Part shown: piece after piece, positions 1 through 10,960 of the stretch | How the letters are laid out: each line of letters opens with the position of its first letter | Position numbering within the stretch: position 1 is the first letter of the stretch | Origin: Streptosporangiaceae bacterium | Lineage (GTDB): Bacteria; Actinomycetota; Actinomycetes; Streptosporangiales; Streptosporangiaceae | Assembly (NCBI GenBank): GCA_030041195.1 | Contig: JASHOI010000417.1 | Coordinates: 1 to 26,372 of the forward strand | DNA length: 26,372 nucleotides | Reading direction: 5' to 3' | Notes under the pieces: generated by a model | Told to the model about the DNA's origin: nothing | The model's input: only the letters and a program-made list of their open reading frames with translations | The model's database searches: none | Translations under genes and position numbers: made by a program

Positions 1-377
1 GGCGGTGCCGGCGGCCGGACCTGCCGCGCCGGGTCCGATGGCGCGAGGCCCTCGGCGGCGGCGAACGCGTGCAGGCCGCGCACGGCGACGACGGCGCGGC
101 CTGCCGAACTGGCCGCCAGCGGCTGGTGGCTCTCGTCCCCCTCACGCAGCCCGGCCAGGAACGCGGCCACGTCCTGGGTGGTCACGTCGTCGATGCCGGC
201 CCGGCCCGCCAGGCCGAGCACGGTGGCGTAGCGTTCAAGGTCCCTTCGGTAAGCCTCCAACGTATGCCGGGCGAGCCCGCGCTCCACCGTCAGGTGATCA
301 AGGTAACGCTTGACCGCCTCATCAACGGTGATCGGCCGGATCGCTTTCAGCTGAGCGCCTCGCTTGTTGGTATCCAC
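1..377 (-). CDS. xerD: Tyrosine recombinase XerD, N-terminal part (runs off left edge)
   Basis: XerD-type recombinases resolve chromosome dimers at dif together with XerC. Reading the minus strand from a GTG at 377 gives an open frame to the window edge of about 125 codons. It contains ITVDEAVKRYLDHLTVERG, then LARHTLEAYRRDLERYATVL, and later an alanine-rich helix with VVAVRGLHAFAAAEGL. This is the pattern of the N-terminal SAM-like core-binding domain; the catalytic domain with its R-H-R-Y residues lies outside the window. The frame overlaps the 3' end of ald by 31 bases, so the two are probably translated from one transcript. I chose GTG 377 because no ATG or GTG lies between it and the conserved start of the domain; a CTG at 350 is the only later alternative. 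There is no clear Shine-Dalgarno sequence. The XerD rather than XerC call rests mainly on the pyrG/NUDIX neighbourhood. Confidence 0.85.
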   Translation of the reverse strand, partial: MDTNKRGAQLKAIRPITVDEAVKRYLDHLTVERGLARHTLEAYRRDLERYATVLGLAGRAGIDDVTTQDVAAFLAGLREGDESHQPLAASSAGRAVVAVRGLHAFAAAEGLAPSDPARQVRPPAP

Positions 378-1462
378 GGCAGCCCGTGCGCCTCGGCGAC
401 GCTGCGGTAGGTGATCGAGCCCTCGTGGGTGTTCAGGCCCAGCGCGAACGACGGGTCGGCGCGCAGCGCGTCCCGCCACCCGCGGTTCGCCATCTCGACC
501 GCGTACGGCAGGGTGACGTTGGTCAGCGCGTAGGTCGAGGTGTGCGGCACCGCACCCGGCATGTTCGCCACGCAGTAGAACAGCGAGTTGTGCACCATGT
601 AGGTCGGGTTGTCGTGGGTGGTGGGGTGGGAGTCCTCGAAGCAGCCGCCCTGGTCGATGGAGATGTCCACGAGCACCGAGCCCGGCTTCATCCGGGACAC
701 CAGCTCGTTGGAGACCAGCTTCGGCGCCTTGGCGCCCGTAACCAGCACGGCCCCGATGACCAGGTCCGCGTCGATCACGGCGCGCTCGATCTCGTAGGCG
801 TTGGACGCCACCGTCTGGCAATGACCCTGGTAGATGGCATCCGCCGAGCGCAGCCTGGCGACGTTCTTGTCGACCAGCAGCACCTCCGCCTGCATGCCCA
901 GGGCGATCGCCGCGGCGTTCATGCCCGACACGCCGGCGCCGAGCACGACGACCTTGGCCGCGTAGACGCCGGACACCCCGCCCATCAGCACGCCGCGCCC
1001 GCCGCCGTCGCGCTGCAGGTGATGGGCACCCACCTGCGGTGCCATCCGGCCGGCGACCTCGGACATCGGGGCCAGCAGCGGCAGCGACCCGTCCGGCAGC
1101 TGGACGGTCTCGTACGCGATCGCCGTGATCCCGGAGTTGAGCAGCGCGTCGGTGCATTCCCGGGACGCGGCCAGGTGCAGGTAGGTGAACAGGACCTGGT
1201 CCTTGCGCAGCCGGTGGTACTCCTCGGCGATCGGCTCCTTGACCTTGAGGATCAGGTCCCCGGCCTGCCACACCTCATCGGCATCCGGCAGGATCGTCGC
1301 CCCGGCGGCGACGAAATCGTCGTCCGGGATCAGCGACCCGGCGCCGGCGTCCTTCTGGACGAACACCTCATGCCCGCCGCGGGCCAGTTCGTGCACGCCG
1401 GCCGGCGTGATCGCCACCCGGTACTCGTGATTCTTGAGTTCCTTGGGGATGCCGACCTTCAT
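347..1462 (-). CDS. ald: L-alanine dehydrogenase
   Basis: This enzyme catalyses NAD-dependent interconversion of L-alanine with pyruvate and ammonia, in the cytoplasm. The 371 residues match the usual family length. The start [20 protein letters not shown] is the family signature. Known substrate and catalytic residues are present: Arg15, Lys75 in KVKEP, His96 in LHLAAS, and the Asp of DISIDQGG near residue 270. A Rossmann motif [10 protein letters not shown] lies near residue 170, and [19 protein letters not shown] and [19 protein letters not shown] are typical. A GGGAGGG Shine-Dalgarno sequence lies about ten bases before the ATG. It follows the NUDIX gene after 81 bases and its end overlaps the start of xerD, so NUDIX-ald-xerD may form one operon. 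No AldR-type regulator is visible nearby. Identification is secure. Confidence 0.97.
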   Translation of the reverse strand: MKVGIPKELKNHEYRVAITPAGVHELARGGHEVFVQKDAGAGSLIPDDDFVAAGATILPDADEVWQAGDLILKVKEPIAEEYHRLRKDQVLFTYLHLAASRECTDALLNSGITAIAYETVQLPDGSLPLLAPMSEVAGRMAPQVGAHHLQRDGGGRGVLMGGVSGVYAAKVVVLGAGVSGMNAAAIALGMQAEVLLVDKNVARLRSADAIYQGHCQTVASNAYEIERAVIDADLVIGAVLVTGAKAPKLVSNELVSRMKPGSVLVDISIDQGGCFEDSHPTTHDNPTYMVHNSLFYCVANMPGAVPHTSTYALTNVTLPYAVEMANRGWRDALRADPSFALGLNTHEGSITYRSVAEAHGLPWIPTSEALS

Positions 1463-1543
1463 GACAACCAGTCCCTCCCGGTCAACGTGTCCTGTCCGGC
1501 TCCGTTGCCGGGCAAGTCCACTGCGCGCGCATGCAGCCGCCGG

Positions 1544-2185
1544 TCAGTGCTCAGGGGCATCCGTTCCCCGCAGCGTGGTGAACCCGTCCTGACGGGCCGC
1601 ATACGCGGACAAGATACCCAGTGCCGTGACACCGTTGTGCAGATCACCGGCGAGAATGCGGGCAACGACCTCATCCAGCGGCACCCAGGCAAGCTCCAGG
1701 TGAGCCTCCTCGTGTTCGGGCACGTACGACCGCTCAGACTGCGGAACCAGGGCCAGCCCGCGGGCAAGGAAGATCCGGATCCGTTCGGTGCTGATTCCCG
1801 GCGACGAATAGGAGTCGGTGAGCACCCGCCACTCCGATGCCCGGTAGCCGGCCTCCTCGAGCAGCTCACGCTCGGCGGTCTGGTGCAGCGGCTCGCCGGC
1901 GACGTCGCGCAGGCCGGCCGGGATCTCCCAGAGCATCCGCCCGACCGGGTGCCGGTACTGGCGGATCATCAGCACCCGCTCCTCGGCGTCCAGCGCGAGC
2001 ACGGCCACCGCGCCCGGGTGCTCCAGGACGTCCCGTCCCACGACGTCGCCGTCGGGCATCCGCACCATGTCCTTGCGCAGCCCCACCAGGGCGCCGCGAG
2101 CCAGCTCCGTCGACCCGGTCACCGGCCACGAGGCGGCCGCGTCCCGGATGTCCAGCGTCCCGAGGTCGTCCGTTGCTTCGCTCAC
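1544..2185 (-). CDS. NUDIX hydrolase, ADP-ribose pyrophosphatase type
   Basis: This protein probably hydrolyses ADP-ribose (or a related nucleoside diphosphate sugar) to AMP and ribose-5-phosphate. The NUDIX box reads GLRDVAGEPLHQTAERELL followed by EEAGY, one residue longer than the canonical motif between the first Gly and Glu. As I recall it, the M. tuberculosis ADP-ribose pyrophosphatase Rv1700 has the same spacing. SSPGISTERIRIFLA after the box contains the proline associated with ADP-ribose specificity. The frame is open up to 2293, but a GTG at 2185 has an AGGAG eight bases upstream, giving 213 residues starting VSEATDDLGTLDIRD, close to the family norm. It follows pyrG after 115 bases on the same strand, an arrangement conserved in actinobacteria. 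The substrate is inferred from family resemblance. Confidence 0.9.
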   Translation of the reverse strand: MSEATDDLGTLDIRDAAASWPVTGSTELARGALVGLRKDMVRMPDGDVVGRDVLEHPGAVAVLALDAEERVLMIRQYRHPVGRMLWEIPAGLRDVAGEPLHQTAERELLEEAGYRASEWRVLTDSYSSPGISTERIRIFLARGLALVPQSERSYVPEHEEAHLELAWVPLDEVVARILAGDLHNGVTALGILSAYAARQDGFTTLRGTDAPEH

Positions 2186-2227
2186 ACCCGTCGCTCCTGC
2201 GTCACGGCCACCGTCTCGTGGAGCCCT

Positions 2228-2262
2228 GGCCATCTTGTGGCGCCCGGCCATCTTGGGCGCCC
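2228..2262. repeat. Short tandem duplication in the pyrG-NUDIX spacer
   Basis: GGCCATCTTGTGGCGCCC (2228-2245) is followed at once by GGCCATCTTGGGCGCCC (2246-2262), which differs by one missing base. It lies upstream of the NUDIX ribosome binding site and outside the chosen reading frame, so it looks like a local slippage product. Confidence 0.7.
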
Positions 2263-2300
2263 GGACATCCCCCGCGGCGTCATGCTTCCGCAACTGTAGA

Positions 2301-5115
<2,815 letters not shown>

Positions 5116-5560
5116 AGTTCCGACCCTACGCCGGCTTGATCAGCCAGCACACCTGCGTAAACCGGCCGGCCGTGCCCTCACCAGGACGAACCGGCCGCGC
5201 CGGCGATGGCCGGGACGCGCGGCCTGGAGCGGGTTCAGGCACGGCCGCCGAGCCGCTCGACGACCGCCGCGCGCGTCCGTTCTGGGCTGGTTGAATGCGA
5301 CGATCGCAGGCCCAGGGTCGCCGCGCCGGTCACGTTCTCGCTGCGGTTGCCTGATGCAGATGGCGTCGCCGGCGCTGGCCCCGAGCCTGGCCAGCGCGCC
5401 GGTGTCACACTGCCTGTCCGGCTTGGCGAAGTTCAGCTGACAGCTGAAAATAGGCTGACCGAAATGTGCATGGAGGTTACCTGCGCCCCGGAGTGGCCGG
5501 CAGCAGCGACACCGGCCAGTGATGGCCGCCGGGTGCCGGCCGCTGGGTGCCGGGCGCCGG
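5116..5560. other. Gene-free stretch with one short dyad
   Basis: These 445 bases lie between the lipoprotein stop and the DMT start. I see no credible gene: the plus-strand frame at 5206-5589 has no recognisable domain and runs into the lipoprotein gene. The one notable element is a perfect hairpin, TTCAGCT-GAC-AGCTGAA at 5432-5448, followed on the plus strand by AAAATA. On the minus strand no T-run follows the stem, so a standard terminator for the lipoprotein gene is not supported. Confidence 0.5.
5123..5128 (-). promoter_or_regulatory. Candidate -10 box of a leaderless DMT transcript
   Basis: On the minus strand TAGGGT fits TANNNT and stands seven bases before the ATG at 5115. No Shine-Dalgarno sequence and no convincing -35 box are visible. 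Confidence 0.4.
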
Positions 5561-6250
5561 CTACGGCGCGGCTGCCGTGTTCGGCTTGACCTGGGCCGGG
5601 CAGGCGTTGATCTGATCGGGCCGGTTCGAGGGCTGGCAGCTCGAGGTGAGGTCTCCGGTGAACGCTGTCCGGCCGGGCGGGGTCACGTTCGCCGCTTTGG
5701 CGAGCGTCCGCCAGAACCCGGGCGACTTGGCCGCCCAGCGGGCCGGCCCGACTCCGGTGATGACCTCGCAACCGGTCGCCTCGATGCTGACCTGCGGCAG
5801 CCGCCGCCCGTCCGCGGTGAACTGCAGCAGGTAGGTCGTGCCCACGGTCAGGTTCGGGCAGTTGATGATGCCGTGCGGGAACGACGGCAGCGCGCATATC
5901 GCCCGTGCCACGGTCCGGGCGTGGGCCGAGGTGACGACCACGTTGTGCTCGGGGAAGGCGATCTGCAGCTGCGGCACCCGCATGACGTGAGTGTGCACGA
6001 TTTCCAGGCCGGTGACCGTCGCCGTGTGCTGGCACAGCGCGGCCTCGGTCGCGGCCGCACCCGGGCTCACCGACGGCGACGGCGAGGCCTTGGGCGACGT
6101 CCCCGACACGGCACCGGTAGACGATGCCGGGATGCTCCCGCAGCCGGCCAGCACGATCGCGGCGAGGGCGGCAGCGCACAGGAACGCCGCGGCCCAGAGG
6201 CCTCTGCCGCGGCTGACCGCCTCGCCGCCGGTGATCCCTGGTCGATCCAT
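5561..6250 (-). CDS. Putative secreted lipoprotein of unknown function
   Basis: The 229-residue product has a signal peptide of type II: a basic start (MDRPGITGGEAVSRGRG), a hydrophobic stretch of alanines, and a lipobox VLAGC with the lipidated cysteine at residue 37. After it comes a linker rich in Ser, Pro, Ala and Thr (about residues 40-65), as is usual for cell-surface lipoproteins. The rest, from TEAALCQHTATVTGLEIVHT onward, contains four further cysteines that could form two disulfides. I do not recognise a domain. The ATG at 6250 is preceded by AAGGGG at unusually short spacing. It would be a substrate for the Lgt enzyme encoded at 23224-24090. The ORF is convincing as a protein because of the clean signal sequence; the role is unknown. 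Confidence 0.75.
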   Translation of the reverse strand: MDRPGITGGEAVSRGRGLWAAAFLCAAALAAIVLAGCGSIPASSTGAVSGTSPKASPSPSVSPGAAATEAALCQHTATVTGLEIVHTHVMRVPQLQIAFPEHNVVVTSAHARTVARAICALPSFPHGIINCPNLTVGTTYLLQFTADGRRLPQVSIEATGCEVITGVGPARWAAKSPGFWRTLAKAANVTPPGRTAFTGDLTSSCQPSNRPDQINACPAQVKPNTAAAP

Positions 6251-6322
6251 GCCCCTTGGACGGATCTGGGTGCACCACCGGTTCCACCGGGTGTCGCGCG
6301 GTGTCCGGCGGTTACGACCGAG

Positions 6323-6349
6323 ACGTACGATTTGACCGGTAAACGTACG
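6323..6349. promoter_or_regulatory. Paired ACGTACG boxes upstream of the lipoprotein gene
   Basis: ACGTACG occurs at 6323-6329 and again at 6343-6349, a 20-base period close to two helical turns. Each box contains the palindrome CGTACG. They lie 73-99 bases upstream of the lipoprotein ATG and just after the uvrB stop. This could be a binding site for a dimeric regulator; no regulator can be named. Confidence 0.35.
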
Positions 6350-6354
6350 CCCGC

Positions 6355-8487
6355 TTACACCCCGGCGGCCTGCATGCCGCGCAGCTCGTGCTTCAGTTCC
6401 TTGATCTCGTCGCGGAGCCGCGCGGCGATCTCGAACTGCAGCTCGGCGGCTGCCGTGTGCATCTGCTCGGTCAGCTCGTTGATCAGGCCGACCAGATCCT
6501 CGCGCGCTGGCCCGCCTTCGCCAGGCTCGCCGCGCCGCTCCCCGGCCGCGGCCGACGCCGCAGCCCGCGCCCGCGAGGACAGCCCCGGCACCGGAGCCTT
6601 GCCCCGGCTCTGCTGCCGGCCGGAACCGCCGAGGAGCTGCGCGGTGTCCGCGTCCTCCCTGGCGAGCTGGTCGAGAATGTCCGCGATCCGCTTGCGCAGC
6701 GGCTGCGGGTCGATCCCGCGCTCGGTGTTGTAGGCGACCTGCTTGGCCCGCCGCCGGTTGGTCTCGTCGATCGCCCGCTGCATCGACGGTGTCACCTGGT
6801 CGGCGTACATGTGCACCTGGCCGGACACGTTCCTGGCCGCCCGGCCGATCGTCTGGATCAGCGACGTGCCGGACCGCAGGAAGCCCTCCTTGTCCGCGTC
6901 CAGGATCGACACCAGTGACACCTCGGGCAGGTCCAGACCCTCGCGGAGCAGGTTGATCCCGACGAGGACGTCGTACTCTCCGAGCCGCAGTTCGCGCAGG
7001 AGCTCCACCCGGCGCAGCGTGTCCACCTCGCTGTGCAGGTACCTGGCCCTGATGCCGAGCTCGAGCAGGTAATCGGTGAGGTCCTCGGCCATCTTCTTGG
7101 TCAGCGTGGTTACCAGGACCCGCTCGAACCGGTCGGCCCGCTCCCTGATCTCGTGCACGAGGTCGTCGATCTGGCCCTTGGTCGGCTTGATGATCACCTC
7201 GGGGTCGACGAGCCCGGTCGGCCTGATCACCTGCTCGACCACCTCGCCCCGCACCCGCTGCAGCTCGTACGGCCCCGGGGTGGCCGACAGGTACAGCGTC
7301 TGGCCGATCCGGTCGCCGAACTCCTCCCAGGTCAGCGGCCTGTTGTCGATGGCGCTCGGCAGCCGGAACCCGTGCTCAACCAGCACCCGCTTCCGGGACA
7401 CGTCGCCCTCGTACATGGCCCCGATCTGCGGCACCGTGTTGTGCGACTCGTCGATGACCAGCAGGAAGTCTTCGGGGAAGTAGTCGAGCAGCGTGTTCGG
7501 CGGGCTGCCCGCCTCGCGGCCGTCGATGTGCCGCGAGTAGTTCTCGATCCCCGCGCAGCTGCCCACCTGGCGCAGCATCTCAACGTCGTAGGTGGTGCGC
7601 ATCCGCAGTCGCTGCGCCTCGAGAAGCTTGCCGCCCCGCTCGAGTTCCGCGAGCCGCTCGCCGAGTTCGGCCTCGATGCCAGAGATCGCGCGCTCCATGC
7701 GTTCCGGCCCGGCGACGTAGTGCGTGGCCGGGAAGATGTACAGCTCCTCGTCCTCGCTGATCACCTCGCCGGTGAGCGGGTGCAACGTCATCAGCCGTTC
7801 GATCTCGTCGCCGAACATCTCGATCCGGACGGCCATCTCCTCATAGACCGGGATCACCTCGATGGTGTCGCCGCGCACCCGGAACGTGCCCCTGGTAAAC
7901 GACAGGTCGTTGCGGATGTACTGCATGCCGACGAGCTTGCGCAGCAGCGCGTCCCGGTCGATCGTGCCGCCCCTGGTGAGCTTCAGCATCCGGTCCACGT
8001 ACTCCTGCGGGGTGCCGAGACCGTAGATGCAGGACACCGACGCGACCACGATCGTGTCCCTGCGGGTGAGCAGCGAGTTGGTCGCCGAGTGCCGCAGCCG
8101 GTCCACCTCGTCGTTGATCGAGGAATCCTTCTCGATGTAGGTGTCGGTCTGCGGAACGTACGCCTCTGGCTGGTAGTAGTCGTAGTACGAGACGAAGTAC
8201 TCGACCGCGTTCTTGGGCAGCATCTCGCGCAGCTCGTTGGCGAACTGGGCGGCGAGGGTCTTGTTCGGCAGCATGACCAGCACAGGCCGCTGCAGCTTCT
8301 CGGCCAGCCAGGCGACCGTCGCGGTCTTGCCGGTTCCGGTGGCGCCGAGCAGCACGGTGTCCTCGGCCCCGGACCGGATGCGCTTCTCCATCTCGGCGAT
8401 GGCCTGCGGCTGGTCCCCGGCGGGCACCATGTCGGTGACCACCTTAAACGGGGCAACGCGCCGCTGCAGGTCAGTCACTGGACGCAT
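6355..8487 (-). CDS. uvrB: Excinuclease ABC subunit UvrB
   Basis: UvrB verifies DNA damage and recruits UvrC in nucleotide excision repair. The 710-residue protein has Walker A GATGTGKT at residues 48-55. The beta-hairpin region [20 protein letters not shown] inserts between strands at lesions. The helicase motif LLVIDESH follows, with later RecA-like motifs [17 protein letters not shown] and QTIGRAARN. The C-terminal UVR domain (about 668-702, [20 protein letters not shown]) contacts UvrC. The frame is open to 8592, but ATG 8487 starts at the conserved [17 protein letters not shown] and has GGCGGAG just upstream. coaE lies upstream on the same strand, matching the mycobacterial order. I looked for the actinobacterial LexA box (GAACNNNNGTTC) upstream and did not find one. 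Confidence 0.98.
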   Translation of the reverse strand: MRPVTDLQRRVAPFKVVTDMVPAGDQPQAIAEMEKRIRSGAEDTVLLGATGTGKTATVAWLAEKLQRPVLVMLPNKTLAAQFANELREMLPKNAVEYFVSYYDYYQPEAYVPQTDTYIEKDSSINDEVDRLRHSATNSLLTRRDTIVVASVSCIYGLGTPQEYVDRMLKLTRGGTIDRDALLRKLVGMQYIRNDLSFTRGTFRVRGDTIEVIPVYEEMAVRIEMFGDEIERLMTLHPLTGEVISEDEELYIFPATHYVAGPERMERAISGIEAELGERLAELERGGKLLEAQRLRMRTTYDVEMLRQVGSCAGIENYSRHIDGREAGSPPNTLLDYFPEDFLLVIDESHNTVPQIGAMYEGDVSRKRVLVEHGFRLPSAIDNRPLTWEEFGDRIGQTLYLSATPGPYELQRVRGEVVEQVIRPTGLVDPEVIIKPTKGQIDDLVHEIRERADRFERVLVTTLTKKMAEDLTDYLLELGIRARYLHSEVDTLRRVELLRELRLGEYDVLVGINLLREGLDLPEVSLVSILDADKEGFLRSGTSLIQTIGRAARNVSGQVHMYADQVTPSMQRAIDETNRRRAKQVAYNTERGIDPQPLRKRIADILDQLAREDADTAQLLGGSGRQQSRGKAPVPGLSSRARAAASAAAGERRGEPGEGGPAREDLVGLINELTEQMHTAAAELQFEIAARLRDEIKELKHELRGMQAAGV

Positions 8488-8702
8488 GGCTCCGCCTTCT
8501 CTCTTCGTGAACGTAACGCGATCCGGTCGGTCAAACCCACTGTAGGCCGCCCCGCCGACATTCTGGGCGGGCCTGGCGGCCGGCCCGGTCACGGCGAGCG
8601 CGGCAGCAGGCCGTCGGCGCTATTGATAATGAACCCCAGCATGTCCCTGGCAATTCCGCCGGACTCGCTGGCCAGCGCCGGCACAGCTGTTCCCGGCTGC
8701 CG

Positions 8703-9302
8703 TCAGCCGCTGGCCCGCCGGCGCAGCTCGGACCACAGGTCGCCCACCTGGCGGTCCAGCTCGGCCAGCGAGCCGGAGTTATCGACCACGATGTCGGCGA
8801 TCGCCAGCCGCTGCTTCCTGCTGGCCTGCGCCTGCATCCGCGCCCTGGCCTGCTCGCGGGTCATGCCGCGGCGCCGCACCAGGCGCTCGACCTGGAGCCG
8901 GGGCGGTGCATCAACGACCACGACCATGTCGTAGGCGTCACCGCGGCCGCTCTCCGCGATCAGGGGCACGTCGAGCACCACGATCGCGCCGGGCCCCGCC
9001 GCCCGCTCCAGGTCGGCCATGCGGGCAGCCACCCTCGGGTGGATGATCGCGTTGAGCTTGCCGCGAAGCTCCGGGTCGGCGAACACGATGTCGCCAAGCC
9101 GCGGCCGGTTCAAGGTGCCGTCCGGCAACAGCACCTCGGGACCGAACGTTTGCACCACCTCGGCCAGCCCTTCGGTACCGGGCTCAACGACCTCCCTGGC
9201 GATCGCGTCCGCGTCGATGACCACCGCGCCCTGCGCGGCCAGCCGGGCCGACACCTCGCTCTTCCCGGCCCCGATCCCGCCAGTCAGCCCGACCCTCAGC
9301 AC
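8703..9302 (-). CDS. coaE: Dephospho-CoA kinase
   Basis: This enzyme phosphorylates the ribose 3'-hydroxyl of dephospho-CoA, the last step of coenzyme A synthesis. The 199 residues open with the Walker A motif GGIGAGKS (8-15). They continue with [20 protein letters not shown], which binds the acceptor, the helix NAIIHPRV, and the lid-like [20 protein letters not shown] followed by [13 protein letters not shown]. It is the short form; the GrpB-like C-terminal extension found in mycobacterial CoaE is absent. The start is a GTG with no Shine-Dalgarno sequence but a TAGGAT box six bases upstream, suggesting leaderless translation. uvrB follows after 215 bases. The call is secure. Confidence 0.96.
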   Translation of the reverse strand: MLRVGLTGGIGAGKSEVSARLAAQGAVVIDADAIAREVVEPGTEGLAEVVQTFGPEVLLPDGTLNRPRLGDIVFADPELRGKLNAIIHPRVAARMADLERAAGPGAIVVLDVPLIAESGRGDAYDMVVVVDAPPRLQVERLVRRRGMTREQARARMQAQASRKQRLAIADIVVDNSGSLAELDRQVGDLWSELRRRASG

Positions 9303-9308
9303 ACCGTG

Positions 9309-9314
9309 ATCCTA
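9309..9314 (-). promoter_or_regulatory. Candidate -10 box of a leaderless coaE transcript
   Basis: TAGGAT on the minus strand is followed by six bases (CACGGT) and the GTG start codon. This spacing would place the transcription start at or next to the start codon. Confidence 0.45.
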
Positions 9315-9409
9315 AGCGGCGCAGCCCAGTCCGGAGCAGACTCAGCCCAGACCCAGAGCCCCACAGGCGGCTCGCCGGCCGACAGCATTTGGTCGGCTCC
9401 GCGGCACGT

Positions 9410-10159
9410 TCACGTCGTGACCGGCTGGCTCGCCGCGGCGGCGGCTCGCAGGAGGGGCTGAGGGTGCCAGATGGTGCTGAGCCCGCTCATCAGGAACGCG
9501 CTGTCCGGCACGGCTGTGCCCGCGGGGAACCGGCGGCGGTCGTCAAAGAAGCTCGAGGCCACCTTGTCCAGGCGCAGCGGCTGCAGTGCCCAGCCGGCTG
9601 TTTCGAGTTCCACCCCGTCGAAGACGCCCCGGGCCGGGGTGGCGGCGTAGCCGGCCGGGGCGCAGCGGAAGAAAGCCGACGCTGCCTCGAGGCTGGTGAA
9701 GACCGATCCAGGCGCAAGCTCCGCGGCGAGATGAGCTTCGACCTCGATGTGCACCACGCCGTCGCGGCTGTCGACCTCAACCCGGTAGCCCCCCGCGTCT
9801 TCCCGCGCCCGGAACCGGGCCAGGTGCAGATAGCCAGGGAACACCCGGCCGCCGGCCAGCGCGGCGAGCCGCGAGGAGGTGTCGCGCCGGGGGATGTACA
9901 CGCCGGTGACCGGGCCGTCCGGGCCATCCCAGCACACCGCCGCCCGGTGCGCGGCGTTCTCCGAGCGCAGCCCGCCCGCAGGCAGCCCAGCGGGCCGGAT
10001 GCGGCCCAGCCGGATCAGGCAGATCCCCGCAACCCCGTGACCGCCAACGATCGCGGGCCGAAACGGCGCCGGCAGACACGCGCCGAGCAGATCCGGGTCG
10101 ACCCGGTAGTTGACCAGGATGCGGCGTTCCATCACCGCCGCCAGCGCGGGCGCCTTCAC
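9410..10159 (-). CDS. DUF2071 (YqjF-like) family protein
   Basis: The 249-residue protein shows the DUF2071 pattern: an N-terminal ERRILVNYRVDPDLLGACLP, a central GVAGICLIRLGRIRP, GVYIPRRDTSSRLAALAGGR, and a C-terminal IWHPQPLL. The family is widespread and resembles acetoacetate-decarboxylase-like folds, but no activity is established to my knowledge. The frame is open to 10234. The natural start is GTG 10159, which overlaps the arsR stop in a GTGA, so translation is coupled to the regulator gene. That start gives VKAPALAAVMERRIL; an ATG nine codons in (MERRIL) is an alternative. The pairing with an ArsR-type regulator implies that the two are induced together by an unknown signal. They separate rpsA from coaE, which are adjacent in mycobacteria. 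Confidence 0.82.
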   Translation of the reverse strand: MKAPALAAVMERRILVNYRVDPDLLGACLPAPFRPAIVGGHGVAGICLIRLGRIRPAGLPAGGLRSENAAHRAAVCWDGPDGPVTGVYIPRRDTSSRLAALAGGRVFPGYLHLARFRAREDAGGYRVEVDSRDGVVHIEVEAHLAAELAPGSVFTSLEAASAFFRCAPAGYAATPARGVFDGVELETAGWALQPLRLDKVASSFFDDRRRFPAGTAVPDSAFLMSGLSTIWHPQPLLRAAAAASQPVTT

Positions 10160-10467
10160 GGCCTGTCCCGGGCGGCACGGTGCCGCAGCACGACCTGCTC
10201 CGGGCAGACCACGGACAAGAACCCGCCAAGGCACAGCGCGAGCCGCTCCCCCGCCAGCGCGTACCGGATCCGGTTGCCGTCCCGCCGTTCGGTGATCAGC
10301 CCGGCGCCCTTGAGAATCGACAGGTGACGGGACACCGACGGCCCCTTGATCGGGAACCGGGCGGCGATATCCCCGGCCGCCATCTCCCCGTCACGAAGAT
10401 CCCGCAGAATCTGCCGCCGGGTCGGATCCGCCAGCGCCCGGAACACAGACGCATCGCCATCTGCCAT
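10156..10467 (-). CDS. ArsR-family winged-helix transcriptional regulator
   Basis: This 103-residue protein has the ArsR fold in order: FRALADPTRRQILRDLRDGE, then AGDIAARFPIKGPSVSRHLS as the recognition helix-turn-helix, then GLITERRDGNRIRYAL as the wing. The metal-binding ELCVCDL motif is missing, so it belongs to the metal-independent branch. An in-frame ATG at 10494 exists, but a TTGACT -35 box at 10498-10503 would put transcription start near 10467. I therefore prefer ATG 10467 (MADGDASVFRALAD). That start codon sits directly after a 7-8-7 dyad at 10469-10490, which is probably an autoregulatory operator. The stop overlaps the start of the DUF2071 gene. Confidence 0.9.
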   Translation of the reverse strand: MADGDASVFRALADPTRRQILRDLRDGEMAAGDIAARFPIKGPSVSRHLSILKGAGLITERRDGNRIRYALAGERLALCLGGFLSVVCPEQVVLRHRAARDRP

Positions 10468-10468
10468 A

Positions 10469-10503
10469 TAGCTATTTAGCCAGATAGCTAACATTCAAGT
10501 CAA
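10469..10503 (-). promoter_or_regulatory. arsR promoter and operator
   Basis: A dyad TAGCTAT (10469-10475) and ATAGCTA (10484-10490), spaced by eight bases, touches the arsR start codon. On the minus strand a TTGACT -35-like box lies at 10498-10503, and an AT-rich -10 region (TAAATA, 10473-10478) falls inside the dyad. Binding here would block the promoter, as expected for ArsR autorepression. The AT-rich patch stands out strongly in this GC-rich region. Confidence 0.6.
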
Positions 10504-10627
10504 CACCGCACCCGCAGCGAACTGCCAGCCATTCGACCCAGCCGGCCCCCCATCACACCCGCGTTCCCTGCTTCACGCCCGGATCCATCGCGATCCCGCC
10601 CACTCAGCAGACCGCCGCTCACTTAGC

Positions 10628-10687
10628 GGGGAATCCCCTCAGATTGGGGAATCCTGCCAGTCAATACGACTGACGGGATTCCCCAAT
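10628..10687. repeat. Strong hairpin with repeated GGGGAATCC motif
   Basis: Left arm 10643-10662 and right arm 10668-10687 form a 20-bp stem with 18 Watson-Crick pairs, one G-T pair and one mismatch, around the loop AATAC. A third copy of the core, GGGGAATCCCC, stands just outside at 10628-10638. No T-run follows on either strand. It may be a factor-assisted terminator, a roadblock or a remnant of a small mobile element. Confidence 0.75.
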
Positions 10688-10870
10688 AATCCGATCATGC
10701 GAACTTATGCCCGGATTGCCCGGATTCTGACCAAACCTTGGCACCACCCCGATCCGAAGCGGAGCCGACCCGTTCATACCGGAGGCGTAACCGTTGCCTC
10801 CGCCAGCCGGCGACTAAGGCGCGACGGGCCAGCAGAGGTCAGTGTGTGACGACGAACGCCAGCCGCAGGT

Positions 10871-10960
10871 ATGAGCGGGCCGGCGCAGCGCCCCGGTGGC
10901 ATGAGCGGGGCCCGGGCGCAGCGCCCCGGAGGCATGAACGGGGCCCGGGCGCAGCGCCCC
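10871..10960. repeat. Three tandem ~30-bp hairpin repeats after rpsA stop
   Basis: Three units run 10871-10900, 10901-10933 and 10934-10960. Each begins ATGARCGGG and contains GCGCAGCGCCCC. In units 2 and 3 the core GGGCGC-A-GCGCCC is a perfect dyad, and GGGCCCGGGC precedes it. On the minus strand the array begins at the last base of the rpsA stop codon, so the rpsA mRNA would end in serial hairpins. No T-run is present. Confidence 0.8.

Larger units (their letters stand above)
10468..10959. other. Gene-free stretch between rpsA and arsR
   Basis: About 490 bases without a credible coding region. It holds, from right to left, a tandem array of hairpin-forming repeats after the rpsA stop (10871-10960), a strong 20-bp inverted repeat (10643-10687), and the arsR promoter and operator (10469-10503). 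The rest (10504-10620 and 10690-10870) shows no feature I can support. Confidence 0.7.

Noticed and set aside
5..410. Two overlapping plus-strand frames at the left edge
   Set aside because: They are antisense to xerD and ald, rich in Arg/Pro/Gly, and show no domain.
8488..8560. LexA (SOS) box upstream of uvrB
   Set aside because: No GAACNNNNGTTC match within the spacer.
10493..10643. Riboswitch or leader RNA before arsR
   Set aside because: The predicted transcript starts at about the arsR start codon, leaving no leader.
10871..10960. Possible CRISPR-like array
   Set aside because: The units are head to tail without unique spacers, and no cas genes are present.
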